Assembly: GCA_934130375.1 (NCBI GenBank)
Contig: CAKOXW010000001.1
Location: 62,001 to 126,000 of the forward strand
Length of the DNA stretch: 64,000 nucleotides
Direction of reading: 5' to 3'
DNA from: an uncultured Bacilli bacterium
GTDB taxonomy: Bacteria; Bacillota_I; Bacilli_A; RF39; UBA660
The notes beneath the pieces were generated by a model. That model saw only the letters and a program-made list of their open reading frames with translations. It made no database searches and had not been told where the DNA came from. Positions within the stretch are counted from its first letter, which is position 1; each line of letters opens with the position of its first letter. Shown one piece after another: positions 7,512 to 16,239 of the stretch. The position numbers and the translations under genes are program-made.

Positions 7512-7920
7512 ATGGAAAATAAGTTTTATTTAACAATAGAGAAAAATATATTTGTTGTCAAAAGAAACATATATGGAAAAGCGCTAATTTAGAAGGAATT
7601 GATGTAAAATATCCAGAAACACAGGCAATATATGATGGTGGTGTAGTTAATGGATTAACTATTAATAAAATTATTGCTATTAACAACTTGAAATATGCCT
7701 GACAATTTATTTTAGAAAATGATTTTGTTGATTATGATTTTAAATTATTATGTTATTTGCTAATAAAAGAATGGTAGATAATGGTTGTGGAATTATAACA
7801 ATATCACAAGAAAATCAACTAATATTCTTTGAAAAATTAATTAAATTTTATGAATCAGGTGATAATATAGACTTAAAACAATGAATTTATGAAACAAGTA
7901 TTGATGGAATAAATTTATAA
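7512..7920 (+). pseudogene. Fic family protein remnant, frameshifted and core-deleted
   Basis: Translating in pieces gives recognisable Fic-protein segments. MENKFYLTIEKNIFVVKRN is followed, after a frameshift, by IWKSANLEGIDVKYPETQ and INNLKYA. After another shift comes ANKRMVDNGCGIITIS, and then the family's usual ending with YETSIDGINL. The catalytic HPFxxGNxR region between them is missing (roughly 90 codons). Two in-frame TGA codons sit where the family has Trp (A-W-Q-F and K-Q-W-I), but another Trp in the same remnant is TGG, so G-to-A decay is more likely than a different code. A -10-like TGATATAAT lies upstream. Confidence 0.7.
7894..7920 (+). repeat. 27-bp direct repeat, left copy (fic 3' end)
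   Basis: The last 27 bases of the fic remnant, from ACAAGTATTGATGG to its TAA, recur exactly at 9739-9765. The two copies bracket the ABC protein gene. Confidence 0.9.
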
Positions 7921-7937
7921 AAGGAGGAATTTTAAAT

Positions 7938-9734
7938 ATGAAGTTATTTAAGGAATTATGGAAAATAATATGTAATTTTATAAAACCTTACAAACTCGAT
8001 GAGTCAATATTAAAAATGCCTAAAAATGTAAAAAAGATGGGTATAAAAATTGAAATATTATCTTTGTCATTGACAATATTTTCACTTGTTTTTGCATTTA
8101 TTCTTAAGGTTACTAATATGATGATAGAACAAAAACTATTTTTATTAGGTATTATTTTATATATGCTATATCGTGGTGAAAAAGTATTAAGGGATGCCTT
8201 TAATTTATATTCAGATACAGAATATGCTAAATATAATATGATATTTGAAGATGAATTAGTATTAAAGGGAACTAATATAATTGGTGTTACAAAAGATAGA
8301 GTTTTAAAATATGATGAAAATAGTAAAATATATCGCATAATGGATAATGAAACTATTTTAAATACCATTAAAAAATATCTAGATAATTTATGGAGGCATC
8401 AAATAAAGCATCGATTTGATGTTATAGAAATAATAAGTATTTTACTTATGGTTGCTACTGCTATTATCACAAACGATGCGATACCTAATAATATTTATAT
8501 ATCTCTAATTTTAATTTTTGGGTCTTTATCATTTGTAAGTTCAGCATATATAAATTTAAATAGAGGTAATTATTATAAGAAAAATAGAGAATTTAATAAT
8601 GAACAATCAATTATTGTAAATGATTTATTAAGAGTGCCAACTATTGTAAGTAAGGATTTAGATATGAGAATTGCTAGATTTAAAAAAACAGTAATAGATA
8701 GTAATAAAAATATTAAAGATTTTCATAAAAAAATGAACTTTACTAGAATGATTATGACTATAATTGAAACTTTAAGTCAATATGGAATTATTGTTTTTTA
8801 TGTAATGAATGTAAAACTAGAAAATTTAACACTAGGAAGTATTGCACAGATAACTGCAACATTAGCAATTGTGGAAACTGCTATTGGATATATGAGAAGA
8901 TTTGTTAATGCTCTAGAAGACAATAACGATCGACTAGTGGCTCTTGAAAAAGAATCAGCTGATATGAAACTAATTTTAGAAATATATCACAATATAAATC
9001 AAAAAGAAGTTAATATAATTGTAGACAGTATCAATATTAAACCATTTACTATTAAATATTTAAAAGGATCTAATAATGATATTCCATTCACTCTTAGATC
9101 GGATAAAGATATAAATATAAATAAAGGTGAAGTAATAGTGTTATATGGACCCTCAGGAAGTGGCAAATCGACATTTATGAATATGCTTACTGAAAGAATT
9201 AAATTAGAAAAAAGCACTGATATTCCTACTACATCTAGATTTTTAATGTATGATGATAAATTAAAATTTGGTAGTTTAAGTATATATGAAGAAATATTTT
9301 GTGATAGTGAAAATCCAGATTTGCTAAAAATGAAAAATATTCTTAAAAATCTACATTTATGGGAAGAAATAGAAGCTAATTCAAAAAATGTATGGCAATA
9401 CATGAAAGAAAGAAAATTTGAACACTCATTATCTAATGGTCAAAAGCAAAGACTTATTTTAGCAAAACTATTATATTTTTTAGATGATAATATAGATGCC
9501 CTAATTTTAGATGAATGCACATCTGGATTGGATGATGATGATAAAAATCATATTGATGCATGTGATGTGCTTGAATATATTGTTAAATATTCAAACAAAG
9601 ATAAAAAAAGAATAGTAATAATATCTACACATCAAAATATCGATAAATTCAAAGATAACATTAAAAATGAATATAAAATTAGAAATTTTAAATTTATAAA
9701 AGAAGATAATATCAATTATATAAAAGAGTTATAA
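7938..9734 (+). CDS. ABC exporter-type protein, fused membrane and ATPase domains
   Basis: In this 598-residue protein an N-terminal region (about 1-340) has several hydrophobic helices near residues 40-70, 160-200 and 275-300. A nucleotide-binding domain follows: Walker A GPSGSGKST (about 404), signature LSNGQ (about 498, in place of LSGGQ), Walker B LILDE (about 521) and H-loop STHQN (about 565). It should dimerise and pump a substrate out of the cell. AAGGAGG precedes the ATG. It is bracketed by 27-bp direct repeats and followed by a 53-residue membrane peptide, which may be its partner or cargo. Substrate unknown. Confidence 0.8.
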   Translation: MKLFKELWKIICNFIKPYKLDESILKMPKNVKKMGIKIEILSLSLTIFSLVFAFILKVTNMMIEQKLFLLGIILYMLYRGEKVLRDAFNLYSDTEYAKYNMIFEDELVLKGTNIIGVTKDRVLKYDENSKIYRIMDNETILNTIKKYLDNLWRHQIKHRFDVIEIISILLMVATAIITNDAIPNNIYISLILIFGSLSFVSSAYINLNRGNYYKKNREFNNEQSIIVNDLLRVPTIVSKDLDMRIARFKKTVIDSNKNIKDFHKKMNFTRMIMTIIETLSQYGIIVFYVMNVKLENLTLGSIAQITATLAIVETAIGYMRRFVNALEDNNDRLVALEKESADMKLILEIYHNINQKEVNIIVDSINIKPFTIKYLKGSNNDIPFTLRSDKDININKGEVIVLYGPSGSGKSTFMNMLTERIKLEKSTDIPTTSRFLMYDDKLKFGSLSIYEEIFCDSENPDLLKMKNILKNLHLWEEIEANSKNVWQYMKERKFEHSLSNGQKQRLILAKLLYFLDDNIDALILDECTSGLDDDDKNHIDACDVLEYIVKYSNKDKKRIVIISTHQNIDKFKDNIKNEYKIRNFKFIKEDNINYIKEL

Positions 9735-9738
9735 TAAT

Positions 9739-9765
9739 ACAAGTATTGATGGAATAAATTTATAA
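9739..9765 (+). repeat. 27-bp direct repeat, right copy
   Basis: Exact copy of 7894-7920, placed 4 bases after the ABC gene stop. It re-creates the 3' end of the fic reading frame. Confidence 0.9.
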
Positions 9766-9781
9766 TTTTAAAGGAGATAAT

Positions 9782-9943
9782 GTGAAAATAACTGAAGGTA
9801 TAGCAAAGAAAATATTAAATATATTAATATTAATTATGCTTATTTATGCATCTTTTGGATGTATAATTATAAAAAATTATTTAATGGCATTTATGTGTAT
9901 ATTTTTATTTATAATATATTTCATAAAAACATTTAAAAAATAG
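9782..9943 (+). CDS. Small membrane protein, 53 aa, GTG start
   Basis: GTG 9782 follows AAAGGAGAT by 4 bases; the ATG two bases earlier is followed at once by TGA and cannot be used. The product has a short basic N terminus (KITEGIAKKIL) and two hydrophobic helices separated by a KNY turn, ending in KTFKK. It resembles no family I know. Position directly after the ABC exporter suggests an accessory subunit or an exported peptide, but this is inference only. Confidence 0.55.
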   Translation: MKITEGIAKKILNILILIMLIYASFGCIIIKNYLMAFMCIFLFIIYFIKTFKK

Positions 9944-9989
9944 GCATATAATTATGTCTTTTTTTGTGCATACTATTAATGGTGATATT

Positions 9990-10397
9990 ATGAAAAAAAT
10001 GATAATTATTACCTTGTTATTCTTATTTATATTTCTATATTATATTAAAGATGAAATTGTTTATTCAAATACATATAACAATAAAGATTATGATACATAT
10101 AACCTTAAAATAGATAATTGCAGTTTAAGTACTAATAATTTTATAAGTAAATTAGGATATCTTAATAACAAAGATTTTAGAATTTTAGAGATAGTACCAG
10201 AAGTTATTTATGAAAGAAAATATGAGTATTATTCTTCTAATTTAGAATTTGTATTAGATGATTTTAAAAATAAGTATGTAGATGAAATGATGGATGATAA
10301 TAAGTATGCGAAAAATATATGTATAAAAGAAATTAAAATTGATACTAATAAGGAAGTAATAAATAGTTTATCTAATTATATAGATTTTCATAATTAG
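9990..10397 (+). CDS. Membrane-anchored extracytoplasmic protein, 135 aa
   Basis: Start ATG 9990 is chosen because GGTGAT lies just upstream; the frame is open further back to 9954 but without a ribosome site. One N-terminal hydrophobic helix (residues 3-19) is followed by a polar, Tyr/Asn/Asp-rich domain outside the cell. No family is recognised. The neighbouring 10443 gene has a nearly identical 5' context and the same topology, suggesting related envelope roles. Two Cys residues (about 40 and 109) could form a disulfide. Confidence 0.6.
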   Translation: MKKMIIITLLFLFIFLYYIKDEIVYSNTYNNKDYDTYNLKIDNCSLSTNNFISKLGYLNNKDFRILEIVPEVIYERKYEYYSSNLEFVLDDFKNKYVDEMMDDNKYAKNICIKEIKIDTNKEVINSLSNYIDFHN

Positions 10398-10442
10398 ACA
10401 ATATATTTAAAATTAAAATTATATTATTTAATTGGTGATATT

Positions 10443-10895
10443 ATGAAAAAACTACTTACCTTGTTGTTCTTATCGATGTTTATAAGTATTATTTTGGGAA
10501 ATTACATTTTTGCAAGTTACAAAAGTAATATGGAGCATATAATAGCGAGTTCTTCTTATGGAGATGTTTATATGATACTATATGGTAGCTATAACAATAA
10601 GTCTAAGGTTGAGAAATTGAAGATAGATAATTATATTTTGAAAAAAGAAGGCAATTTTTATAGAGTTTATGTTGGTGCGACTAGTAATTTAGATAATGCA
10701 GAGAGGATTAAGAATATATATCTAAAACAAGGTGTTAGTGTATATATAAGAAACGAGGCTAGTTACGACATTGATTTTGTTGATTATTTACAAAGTGTTG
10801 ATAATTATACTGATAAAACAGATGAAGATATTTTAGAAATACAAAAGAATATAGTTAAGAAGTACAAGGATAAGTTTGAAAGTGGGGTTGAATAA
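10443..10895 (+). CDS. Anchored protein with SPOR-like repeat
   Basis: The 150-residue protein has an N-terminal signal-anchor (residues 3-24). It then has a roughly 75-residue region reading VYMILYGSYNNKSKVEKL, then FYRVYVGATSNLDNAERI and GVSVYIRNE. This beta-alpha-beta pattern (YGSY ... FYRVYVG ... NAERIKN ... GVSVYI) is that of SPOR domains, which bind denuded glycan strands at division sites. The remaining C terminus is acidic and helical. GGTGATATT precedes the ATG. I am fairly sure of the topology, less of the SPOR assignment. Confidence 0.6.
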   Translation: MKKLLTLLFLSMFISIILGNYIFASYKSNMEHIIASSSYGDVYMILYGSYNNKSKVEKLKIDNYILKKEGNFYRVYVGATSNLDNAERIKNIYLKQGVSVYIRNEASYDIDFVDYLQSVDNYTDKTDEDILEIQKNIVKKYKDKFESGVE

Positions 10896-10934
10896 ATAAT
10901 AAATATTTGATATTATTTATTTGGAGGTATTGGT

Positions 10935-11576
10935 ATGATAAATCGTAAAGATATAATTGAAATAAGAGATTATTTGGCTAAGAATTTAGCGGATTATGAT
11001 GGCATATTTAGTTTGTATGAATTAGGTATTGATAGTGAGTTAATTGATGAAATATTATTTAGAAAAAAAGAAGTAGCTGGTAGATTGATTTATAAAACCT
11101 TTGCATTACCAAAAGAAATTAACGCTAAAATAGATTTTAGACACATTAATCTTTGGGAACTAGATGCAAAAGGTGTTGATTTTAGTGAATATAATAATAT
11201 TTTAATATGTCCACAGACTGTACGTTTTCGTGATTTAACATTTTGCAAATTTAAAGGTGTTACATTTGGGGGAAAATTTGATAATGTTTCAATATATGGA
11301 TCCGATTTTACAGGTTCTTATGGTGCAGTTATAAATCCTCAAAAAATACTCGATAAGGACTTGAGAAAAGCAAGGTTATGTGATGTAGAAATAACTGGTT
11401 CTTTTGACCATGCTAAATTAGATGGTACTTCTTTTAAAGGTAGTAGGGGTGCTTCAATTGATTTAGATTTATGTAAATATAATAAAGATACAGATTTTAC
11501 TGATGCTCATGTATTTAATGGAGAAAAAACTAAAGATGAGTTATTTGCTAAAATTAAATCTAAGTTAAAAAAATAA
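10935..11576 (+). CDS. Pentapeptide-repeat-like cytosolic protein
   Basis: The 213-residue product has an N-terminal helical part (to about residue 65). A right-handed-helix-like region then follows, with loosely repeated five-residue units around IDFRHINLWELDAKGVDFSE, VRFRDLTFCKFKGVTFGG, DFTGSYGAV and TSFKGSRGAS. The GSYGA/GSRGA turns are shared with a family of pentapeptide-like proteins in Firmicutes. GGAGG precedes ATG 10935. No catalytic residues are suggested; such folds usually mediate protein or DNA-mimicking contacts. Confidence 0.55.
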   Translation: MINRKDIIEIRDYLAKNLADYDGIFSLYELGIDSELIDEILFRKKEVAGRLIYKTFALPKEINAKIDFRHINLWELDAKGVDFSEYNNILICPQTVRFRDLTFCKFKGVTFGGKFDNVSIYGSDFTGSYGAVINPQKILDKDLRKARLCDVEITGSFDHAKLDGTSFKGSRGASIDLDLCKYNKDTDFTDAHVFNGEKTKDELFAKIKSKLKK

Positions 11577-11579
11577 ATG

Positions 11580-11606
11580 ATTTTGATTTTTTATCAAAAT
11601 TTTTTT
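11580..11606 (+). terminator. Intrinsic terminator after the pentapeptide-like gene
   Basis: Stem ATTTTGAT/ATCAAAAT with a T5 loop, followed by TTTTTT. Confidence 0.75.
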
Positions 11607-11625
11607 AATTTTTTAAGATACATAC

Positions 11626-11654
11626 TTGCAATAAAAATTTATATGTGATAATAT
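11626..11654 (+). promoter_or_regulatory. Sigma-A promoter of the Nudix gene
   Basis: TTGCAA (11626-11631), a 17-base spacer and TAATAT (11649-11654). Confidence 0.65.
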
Positions 11655-11683
11655 AACACGTAAAATAGAATTTGGGAGGTAGA

Positions 11684-12127
11684 ATGAGAGAATTTAAACA
11701 TTTAGGAGCATATGGAATTATTATTGAGAAAGGAAATATATTACTTATCAAAAAGTTTGGTGGCCCATACGATGGTAAGTTGGATTTACCTGGTGGCACA
11801 ATTGAATTTGGTGAAAGACCTAAAGATACTTTAAAAAGAGAATTGTTAGAAGAGGTTGGTATCGCTGCCGTTAAAATTGAGTTACAAGATGTTGATGCGG
11901 TTGCATTTGATTGGAACAATAATGGTGAGGAGTTTGTAGTGCATCATATTGGGATATTTTATAATGTTTTAGATTATAAAAATGAGATACAAAGCATTGT
12001 TGAAGTAACAGAAATTAATGACGATTCGATGGGTGCGGAATTTTATGAAATAGATAAATTGCGAAAAAAGGATTTATCAAATATTGCAATATTAGAATTG
12101 GAAAAGTTAGGTTATAATCTTAAGTGA
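11684..12127 (+). CDS. Nudix hydrolase
   Basis: This 147-residue enzyme has a complete Nudix box, with GGTIEFGE, then RE four residues after KDT, then LLEEVGI (about residues 38-60). It therefore hydrolyses a nucleoside diphosphate linked to another group. ATG 11684 is chosen over an upstream TTG because GGGAGG ends 4 bases before it. It has its own promoter and terminator, so it is monocistronic. The substrate (oxidised dNTP, sugar nucleotide or other) cannot be assigned. Confidence 0.9.
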   Translation: MREFKHLGAYGIIIEKGNILLIKKFGGPYDGKLDLPGGTIEFGERPKDTLKRELLEEVGIAAVKIELQDVDAVAFDWNNNGEEFVVHHIGIFYNVLDYKNEIQSIVEVTEINDDSMGAEFYEIDKLRKKDLSNIAILELEKLGYNLK

Positions 12128-12162
12128 TTAAATGTTTTGTAATTAGAATTTAGTTAATAGAT

Positions 12163-12192
12163 AAAAGGTATTTGAAATTTGAATACCTTTTT
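12163..12192 (+). terminator. Intrinsic terminator of the Nudix gene
   Basis: Stem AAAAGGTATT/AATACCTTTT with a 9-base loop and a short T run. Confidence 0.75.
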
Positions 12193-12300
12193 GCATACAA
12201 GAAAGCATACAAGAAGAAAAAATATAGTGAATAGTTATTTTTTATTGTGTCAAAGTCCAATTTGATTTTGGCATTTTTTTCTTTTTTTACCTTGTTTTAT

Positions 12301-12328
12301 TTGGTAATTTTATATTTTGTGGTATACT
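12301..12328 (+). promoter_or_regulatory. Promoter of parC
   Basis: TTGGTA (12301-12306), a 16-base spacer and TATACT (12323-12328), with an AT-rich upstream stretch. Confidence 0.6.
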
Positions 12329-12344
12329 TGTATTGGTGAATTAT

Positions 12345-14861
12345 ATGGAAGATGTTGTTAAAAAAATATATGAATATTCCTTAGAAGAGATTATGGGGGA
12401 TAGATTTGGAAGGTATTCTAAGTACATTATTCAAGATAGAGCAATACCTGATGTTAGAGATGGATTAAAGCCTGTTCAAAGAAGAATACTTTATTCTATG
12501 TATAAAGAAAAGAATACTAGTGATAAGCCTTATAGAAAGAGTGCGAGAAGTGTTGGAGATATAATGGGTAAATTCCATCCACATGGTGATTCTTCTATTT
12601 ATGATGCGATGGTAAGACTTTCTCAGTGGTGGAAGAATAATACACCATTTATTGATATGCATGGTAACAATGGTTCAATTGATGGTGATAGTCCTGCCGC
12701 AATGCGTTATACTGAAGCAAGATTGTCTAAAATTGCTAATGAAATGCTTAGAGATATAGATAAGGACACAGTTGTTTTCGCACCTAACTATGATGATTCG
12801 CTTCTTGAGCCAACTATATTACCAGCAAGGTTTCCAAACTTACTAGTAAATGGTTCAACAGGTATATCAGCTGGGTACGCAACTAATATACCTCCTCATA
12901 ATTTATCTGAGGTAATTGATGCGACAATTTTTAGAATTGATAACCCAAATTGTAGGTTAGATACGATTATGAACATAATAAAGGGTCCTGACTTTCCAAC
13001 TGGGGGAATAATAGAAGGTATCGATGGTATAAAAAGTGCTTATTCTACTGGTAAGGGGAAGTTAATTATAAAGTCTAAGGTAAGAGTTGAGAATAGTAAG
13101 GGTAAAAATCAAATAATAATTGATGAAATACCTTTTGAAGTAAATAAGGCAATGCTTGTTAAGTCTATTGATGAAATTAGAGTTGATAAGAAGATAGATG
13201 GTATAAGTGAGGTTAGAGATGAATCTGATAGGGAAGGTATTAGAATAGTTATTGATACTAAAAAGGAAGCTAATACTGATTTAATCCTTGCGTATCTTTA
13301 TAAAAATACTGATTTACAAATATCATATGGAATTAATATGATTGGTATTGTTAATAGAAGACCTAAACTTTTAACCATTTTAGATGCGATTGATGCTTAT
13401 ATTGCGCACAAAAGAGAAGTTACTATAAAGAAAAATCAATTTGATTTGGACCATGCTCTTGCAAGAATGCACATTGTAGAAGGCTTAATGAAGGCGATAA
13501 GTATATTAGATGAAGTTATTAAAACAATACGTGAAAGTAAAAATAGGGCTGATAGTGAGGCTAACTTAGTTAAAAAATATGACTTTACTGAAAAACAAGC
13601 AAAGGCTATTGTTGAACTTCAATTGTATAGACTTTCAAATACAGATATAACTCTATTAGAAGAAGAAATGAAGAACCTAGAAATTATAATCGCAACTCTA
13701 AGGAGTATACTTGGAAGTGATGAAAAATTAAATGGATTTATGAAAGATGAATTAAGAAAAATTAAGAAAGAATATGGTTGTGATAGAAAGACTTTAATTA
13801 AAGAAGAAGTTGAAGAGATTAATATTGATCCTGCTAGTTTGATACCAAGGGAAGATGTAGTGGTTGTAGTTACTAAAAATGGATATGTTAAAAGAGTATC
13901 TAATAGAAGTTATTCATCTTCTGATGGTCAAACTCTATTAAAAGAAGGAGATTATGTAATTGGTTTATATAATATAAATACAATTAATACTATATTGCTA
14001 TTTACTAATTTAGGTAATTACTTATATGTTCCGGTTAATGATATTCCAGATACTAAGTGGAAAGATTTGGGCAAACATATAAGCAATATAATTCCAATTA
14101 AAGAAGGTGAAGAGGTAGTATCTTCTATGCCAGTTTATGATTTTGATAAAGAAATATATATTACTACATTTACTAAAAATGGTATGGTAAAAAGGTCTTT
14201 ATTAAAAGATTATAAATTATCAAGATATTCTAAACCTGTTTGTAATATCAAATTAAAAGATGATGATATAGTTGTAGATGTTTCTTATGATAATTATTCA
14301 TATGCTCTAGTTACAACTAATACAGGATATAGTCTTATGTTTAATGCATCTGAGATACCAGTTACTCAAGTTAAATCTGGTGGTGTTAAGTCAATTAAAT
14401 TAAAAGATGACTTTGTCGTATCTGGTTGCATGCTTGATGATAATTACGAATATGTACTTGTTGTAACTAATAAAGGTACAATGAAGAGACTAAAATTAAC
14501 TGATATAGAAATATCTAATAGAGCAAAAAGAGGGCAAATAATTTTAAGAGAAGTTAAGACTAACCCTCATAGAATTGTAAAAGTATTAAAGTTAACAGGT
14601 AAAGAAGATGTGCTTATTAAGAATAACAATGATATTGATATTGTAAAATCAACAAGTATTCCAATAATGGATAGATATTCAACTGGTTCATCAGTTGCTA
14701 AGTCAATAATGGATGCTTATATTGATACTAAGATAGAAGATGAAAGTATATACGAAATAAAAGAAAAGAAAGTTGAGCATGTAAAAAAAGAAGATATATC
14801 TCTTAGTGATATAGATAAAAAAATATTGACAATTGATGATATGTTAAAAGAAATGAAGTAA
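12345..14861 (+). CDS. parC: DNA topoisomerase IV subunit A
   Basis: Type IIA topoisomerase breakage-reunion subunit, 838 residues, which with ParE decatenates sister chromosomes. The active-site Tyr is residue 122 in AMRYTEARLS. The quinolone region reads HPHGDSSIYDAMVR, with the Ser and Asp typical of unmutated Gram-positive ParC. The C-terminal beta-pinwheel lacks a clear GyrA box, favouring ParC over GyrA. ATG 12345 follows GGTGAATT; an upstream TTG is less likely. parE is not adjacent, which is unusual since parE usually precedes parC. YlbD and YlbE-like genes follow. Confidence 0.88.
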   Translation: MEDVVKKIYEYSLEEIMGDRFGRYSKYIIQDRAIPDVRDGLKPVQRRILYSMYKEKNTSDKPYRKSARSVGDIMGKFHPHGDSSIYDAMVRLSQWWKNNTPFIDMHGNNGSIDGDSPAAMRYTEARLSKIANEMLRDIDKDTVVFAPNYDDSLLEPTILPARFPNLLVNGSTGISAGYATNIPPHNLSEVIDATIFRIDNPNCRLDTIMNIIKGPDFPTGGIIEGIDGIKSAYSTGKGKLIIKSKVRVENSKGKNQIIIDEIPFEVNKAMLVKSIDEIRVDKKIDGISEVRDESDREGIRIVIDTKKEANTDLILAYLYKNTDLQISYGINMIGIVNRRPKLLTILDAIDAYIAHKREVTIKKNQFDLDHALARMHIVEGLMKAISILDEVIKTIRESKNRADSEANLVKKYDFTEKQAKAIVELQLYRLSNTDITLLEEEMKNLEIIIATLRSILGSDEKLNGFMKDELRKIKKEYGCDRKTLIKEEVEEINIDPASLIPREDVVVVVTKNGYVKRVSNRSYSSSDGQTLLKEGDYVIGLYNINTINTILLFTNLGNYLYVPVNDIPDTKWKDLGKHISNIIPIKEGEEVVSSMPVYDFDKEIYITTFTKNGMVKRSLLKDYKLSRYSKPVCNIKLKDDDIVVDVSYDNYSYALVTTNTGYSLMFNASEIPVTQVKSGGVKSIKLKDDFVVSGCMLDDNYEYVLVVTNKGTMKRLKLTDIEISNRAKRGQIILREVKTNPHRIVKVLKLTGKEDVLIKNNNDIDIVKSTSIPIMDRYSTGSSVAKSIMDAYIDTKIEDESIYEIKEKKVEHVKKEDISLSDIDKKILTIDDMLKEMK

Positions 14862-14901
14862 AAAAATAGTATTTTATTCATATAATGAAATGGGTGATTA
14901 T

Positions 14902-15231
14902 ATGGATAAAAAAGAAGAATTTAAGTTATTTGTAAGAAAATACCCATCTTTTGCAACTTATGTTAAAAATAAATCAACAACATGGCAAGATTTGTATGAA
15001 CTTTGGGATATGTATGGTGATGATGATAATGTATTTAAGATGTATAAAACGACTACTAATGATGATTTAAGTTCTGTAGTTACTAGTATTAAAAATTTGA
15101 ATATGGATACAGTTAAGAAGAATTTAAATAATATTGAAAAAGGTATAAAATTATTACAAGATTTTGTTAAGAAAGATGATGTCGTACCTACTTATGAACC
15201 AAGGCCTATATTTAAAAGGTTTGAAGATTAA
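14902..15231 (+). CDS. ylbD: YlbD-like protein
   Basis: The 109-residue protein starts with KKEEFKLFVRKYPSFATYVK and TTWQDLYELWDMYGDDD, the conserved opening of the YlbD family (named a putative spore coat protein in Bacillus, though it also occurs in non-sporulating relatives). Position next to a YlbE-like gene and rsmD matches the Bacillus ylbD-ylbE-ylbF-ylbG-rsmD order. ATG 14902 is preferred to 14890 because GGGTGAT lies between them. It is stop-start coupled to the next gene (TAATG). Confidence 0.75.
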   Translation: MDKKEEFKLFVRKYPSFATYVKNKSTTWQDLYELWDMYGDDDNVFKMYKTTTNDDLSSVVTSIKNLNMDTVKKNLNNIEKGIKLLQDFVKKDDVVPTYEPRPIFKRFED

Positions 15232-15452
15232 TGGATTTTATTACACAAAAGAGAATATTTGAAAATCCAATGCTCCATAGGTTCTTAAGAGAAAACTCAT
15301 ATTGGTATAAAATACTTAATAGAGACCCAGATAAAATTAATGATATGATTAAAGATATGAAAGATAAATATAAATTAAATACAAGTGATAAAATAGAAAG
15401 ATTTGGTGAGAAATTAACTTTTGTAGAATCAATACTTGATGTGCTTAAGTGA
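15231..15452 (+). CDS. ylbE: YlbE-like protein
   Basis: The 73-residue product matches the YlbE family in length and pattern: MLHRFLRENSYWYKILNRDP resembles the conserved LRxFIRxxPxWYRxLxRNP segment, followed by a Tyr/Lys/Phe region and hydrophobic C terminus. Function is unknown in any species. Its start overlaps the ylbD stop by one base. It ends in TGA just before the next small gene. Confidence 0.7.
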   Translation: MDFITQKRIFENPMLHRFLRENSYWYKILNRDPDKINDMIKDMKDKYKLNTSDKIERFGEKLTFVESILDVLK

Positions 15453-15457
15453 TAATT

Positions 15458-15688
15458 ATGGATAAAATATTAGATTTAGAAGAAGAATTAATTGATTTAT
15501 TTAATAAGCAAGATTTTACTTGTAAATTAAGAGATCTAAGAAAAATTATTAAAGAAAATAATTTGACTGATACAAACAATGATATTGTACGAAATTATAT
15601 AAGATGCGCTAATGAATTAGATTTGTATATATATTATTTTAATCAAAAAATAAATAAATTAATTGATAATAGAGAGTGTGGATTATGA
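15458..15688 (+). CDS. Small hypothetical protein in the ylb cluster, 76 aa
   Basis: An acidic, helical 76-residue protein occupying the place of ylbF/ylbG between ylbE and rsmD. It is much shorter than YlbF (about 150) and I see no clear YlbF motif, so the link is positional only. Either GTG 15449 or ATG 15458 could be the start; neither has a strong ribosome site and I chose the ATG. It ends in an ATGA overlap with rsmD. Confidence 0.5.
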   Translation: MDKILDLEEELIDLFNKQDFTCKLRDLRKIIKENNLTDTNNDIVRNYIRCANELDLYIYYFNQKINKLIDNRECGL

Positions 15689-16230
15689 GAGTAATTAGTG
15701 GTAAACATAAAAGATGTGAACTTATTGGGTACAATATAGATGGAGTTAGACCTACTATGGACAAGGTACGTGAATCCATTTTTGCAATGATAAATCCATA
15801 TTTAGATGGCTCTATTTGTCTTGACTTATTTTCAGGGACTGGTGCTATGGGTATAGAGGCTTTATCTGAAAATGCAAGGTATTGTTATTTTGTAGATTGT
15901 AATAAATATGCTATAGAAGTAACTAATAAGAATATTGATAAGGTGTGCGAAAATAGTAAGTCTAAGGTTATGTGTATGGATTATTTAAAATCTTTACAAT
16001 ATTTTAGTAAACTTGGTATTAAATATGATATTATATTTATTGATCCTCCATATGGTAAAATAAAGATAAAAGATGTTATTGATAATATATTAAAATATGA
16101 CATATTAAATGATAATGGTATATTAGTATGTGAATATGAGGATGAAGATTTAAGTGATGACTATATGGGTTTATCTTTAATAAAAGATAGGCGTTATGGT
16201 AGAGTGTTTATAAAAATATATAAAAAGTAG
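15685..16230 (+). CDS. rsmD: 16S rRNA (guanine966-N2)-methyltransferase
   Basis: RsmD methylates G966 of 16S rRNA during small-subunit assembly. The 181-residue product carries RPTMDKVRESIFAMI, the SAM loop LDLFSGTGAMGIEAL (about residues 47-61) and the catalytic IDPPYG. ATG 15685 overlaps the preceding stop (ATGA); an earlier GTG exists but lacks support. It is followed within a few bases by murG. Length and motifs are normal for the family. Confidence 0.92.
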   Translation: MRVISGKHKRCELIGYNIDGVRPTMDKVRESIFAMINPYLDGSICLDLFSGTGAMGIEALSENARYCYFVDCNKYAIEVTNKNIDKVCENSKSKVMCMDYLKSLQYFSKLGIKYDIIFIDPPYGKIKIKDVIDNILKYDILNDNGILVCEYEDEDLSDDYMGLSLIKDRRYGRVFIKIYKK

Positions 16231-16239
16231 GTGATGAGC

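Noticed and set aside
7512..7920. Genome using TGA for tryptophan
   Set aside because: ftsK, smc and the ATP-grasp gene end in TGA inside ATGA overlaps with real downstream genes, and Trp is TGG throughout.
8999..9403. Minus-strand gene inside the ABC protein gene
   Set aside because: It is antisense to the Walker A region of a well-supported gene and has no ribosome site.
7894..9765. Insertion sequence with target-site duplication
   Set aside because: 27 bp is too long for normal duplications, and there is no transposase or terminal inverted repeat.
12333..12344. Upstream TTG start for parC
   Set aside because: The GGTGA ribosome site lies after it and fits ATG 12345; residue numbering from there puts the catalytic Tyr at 122.
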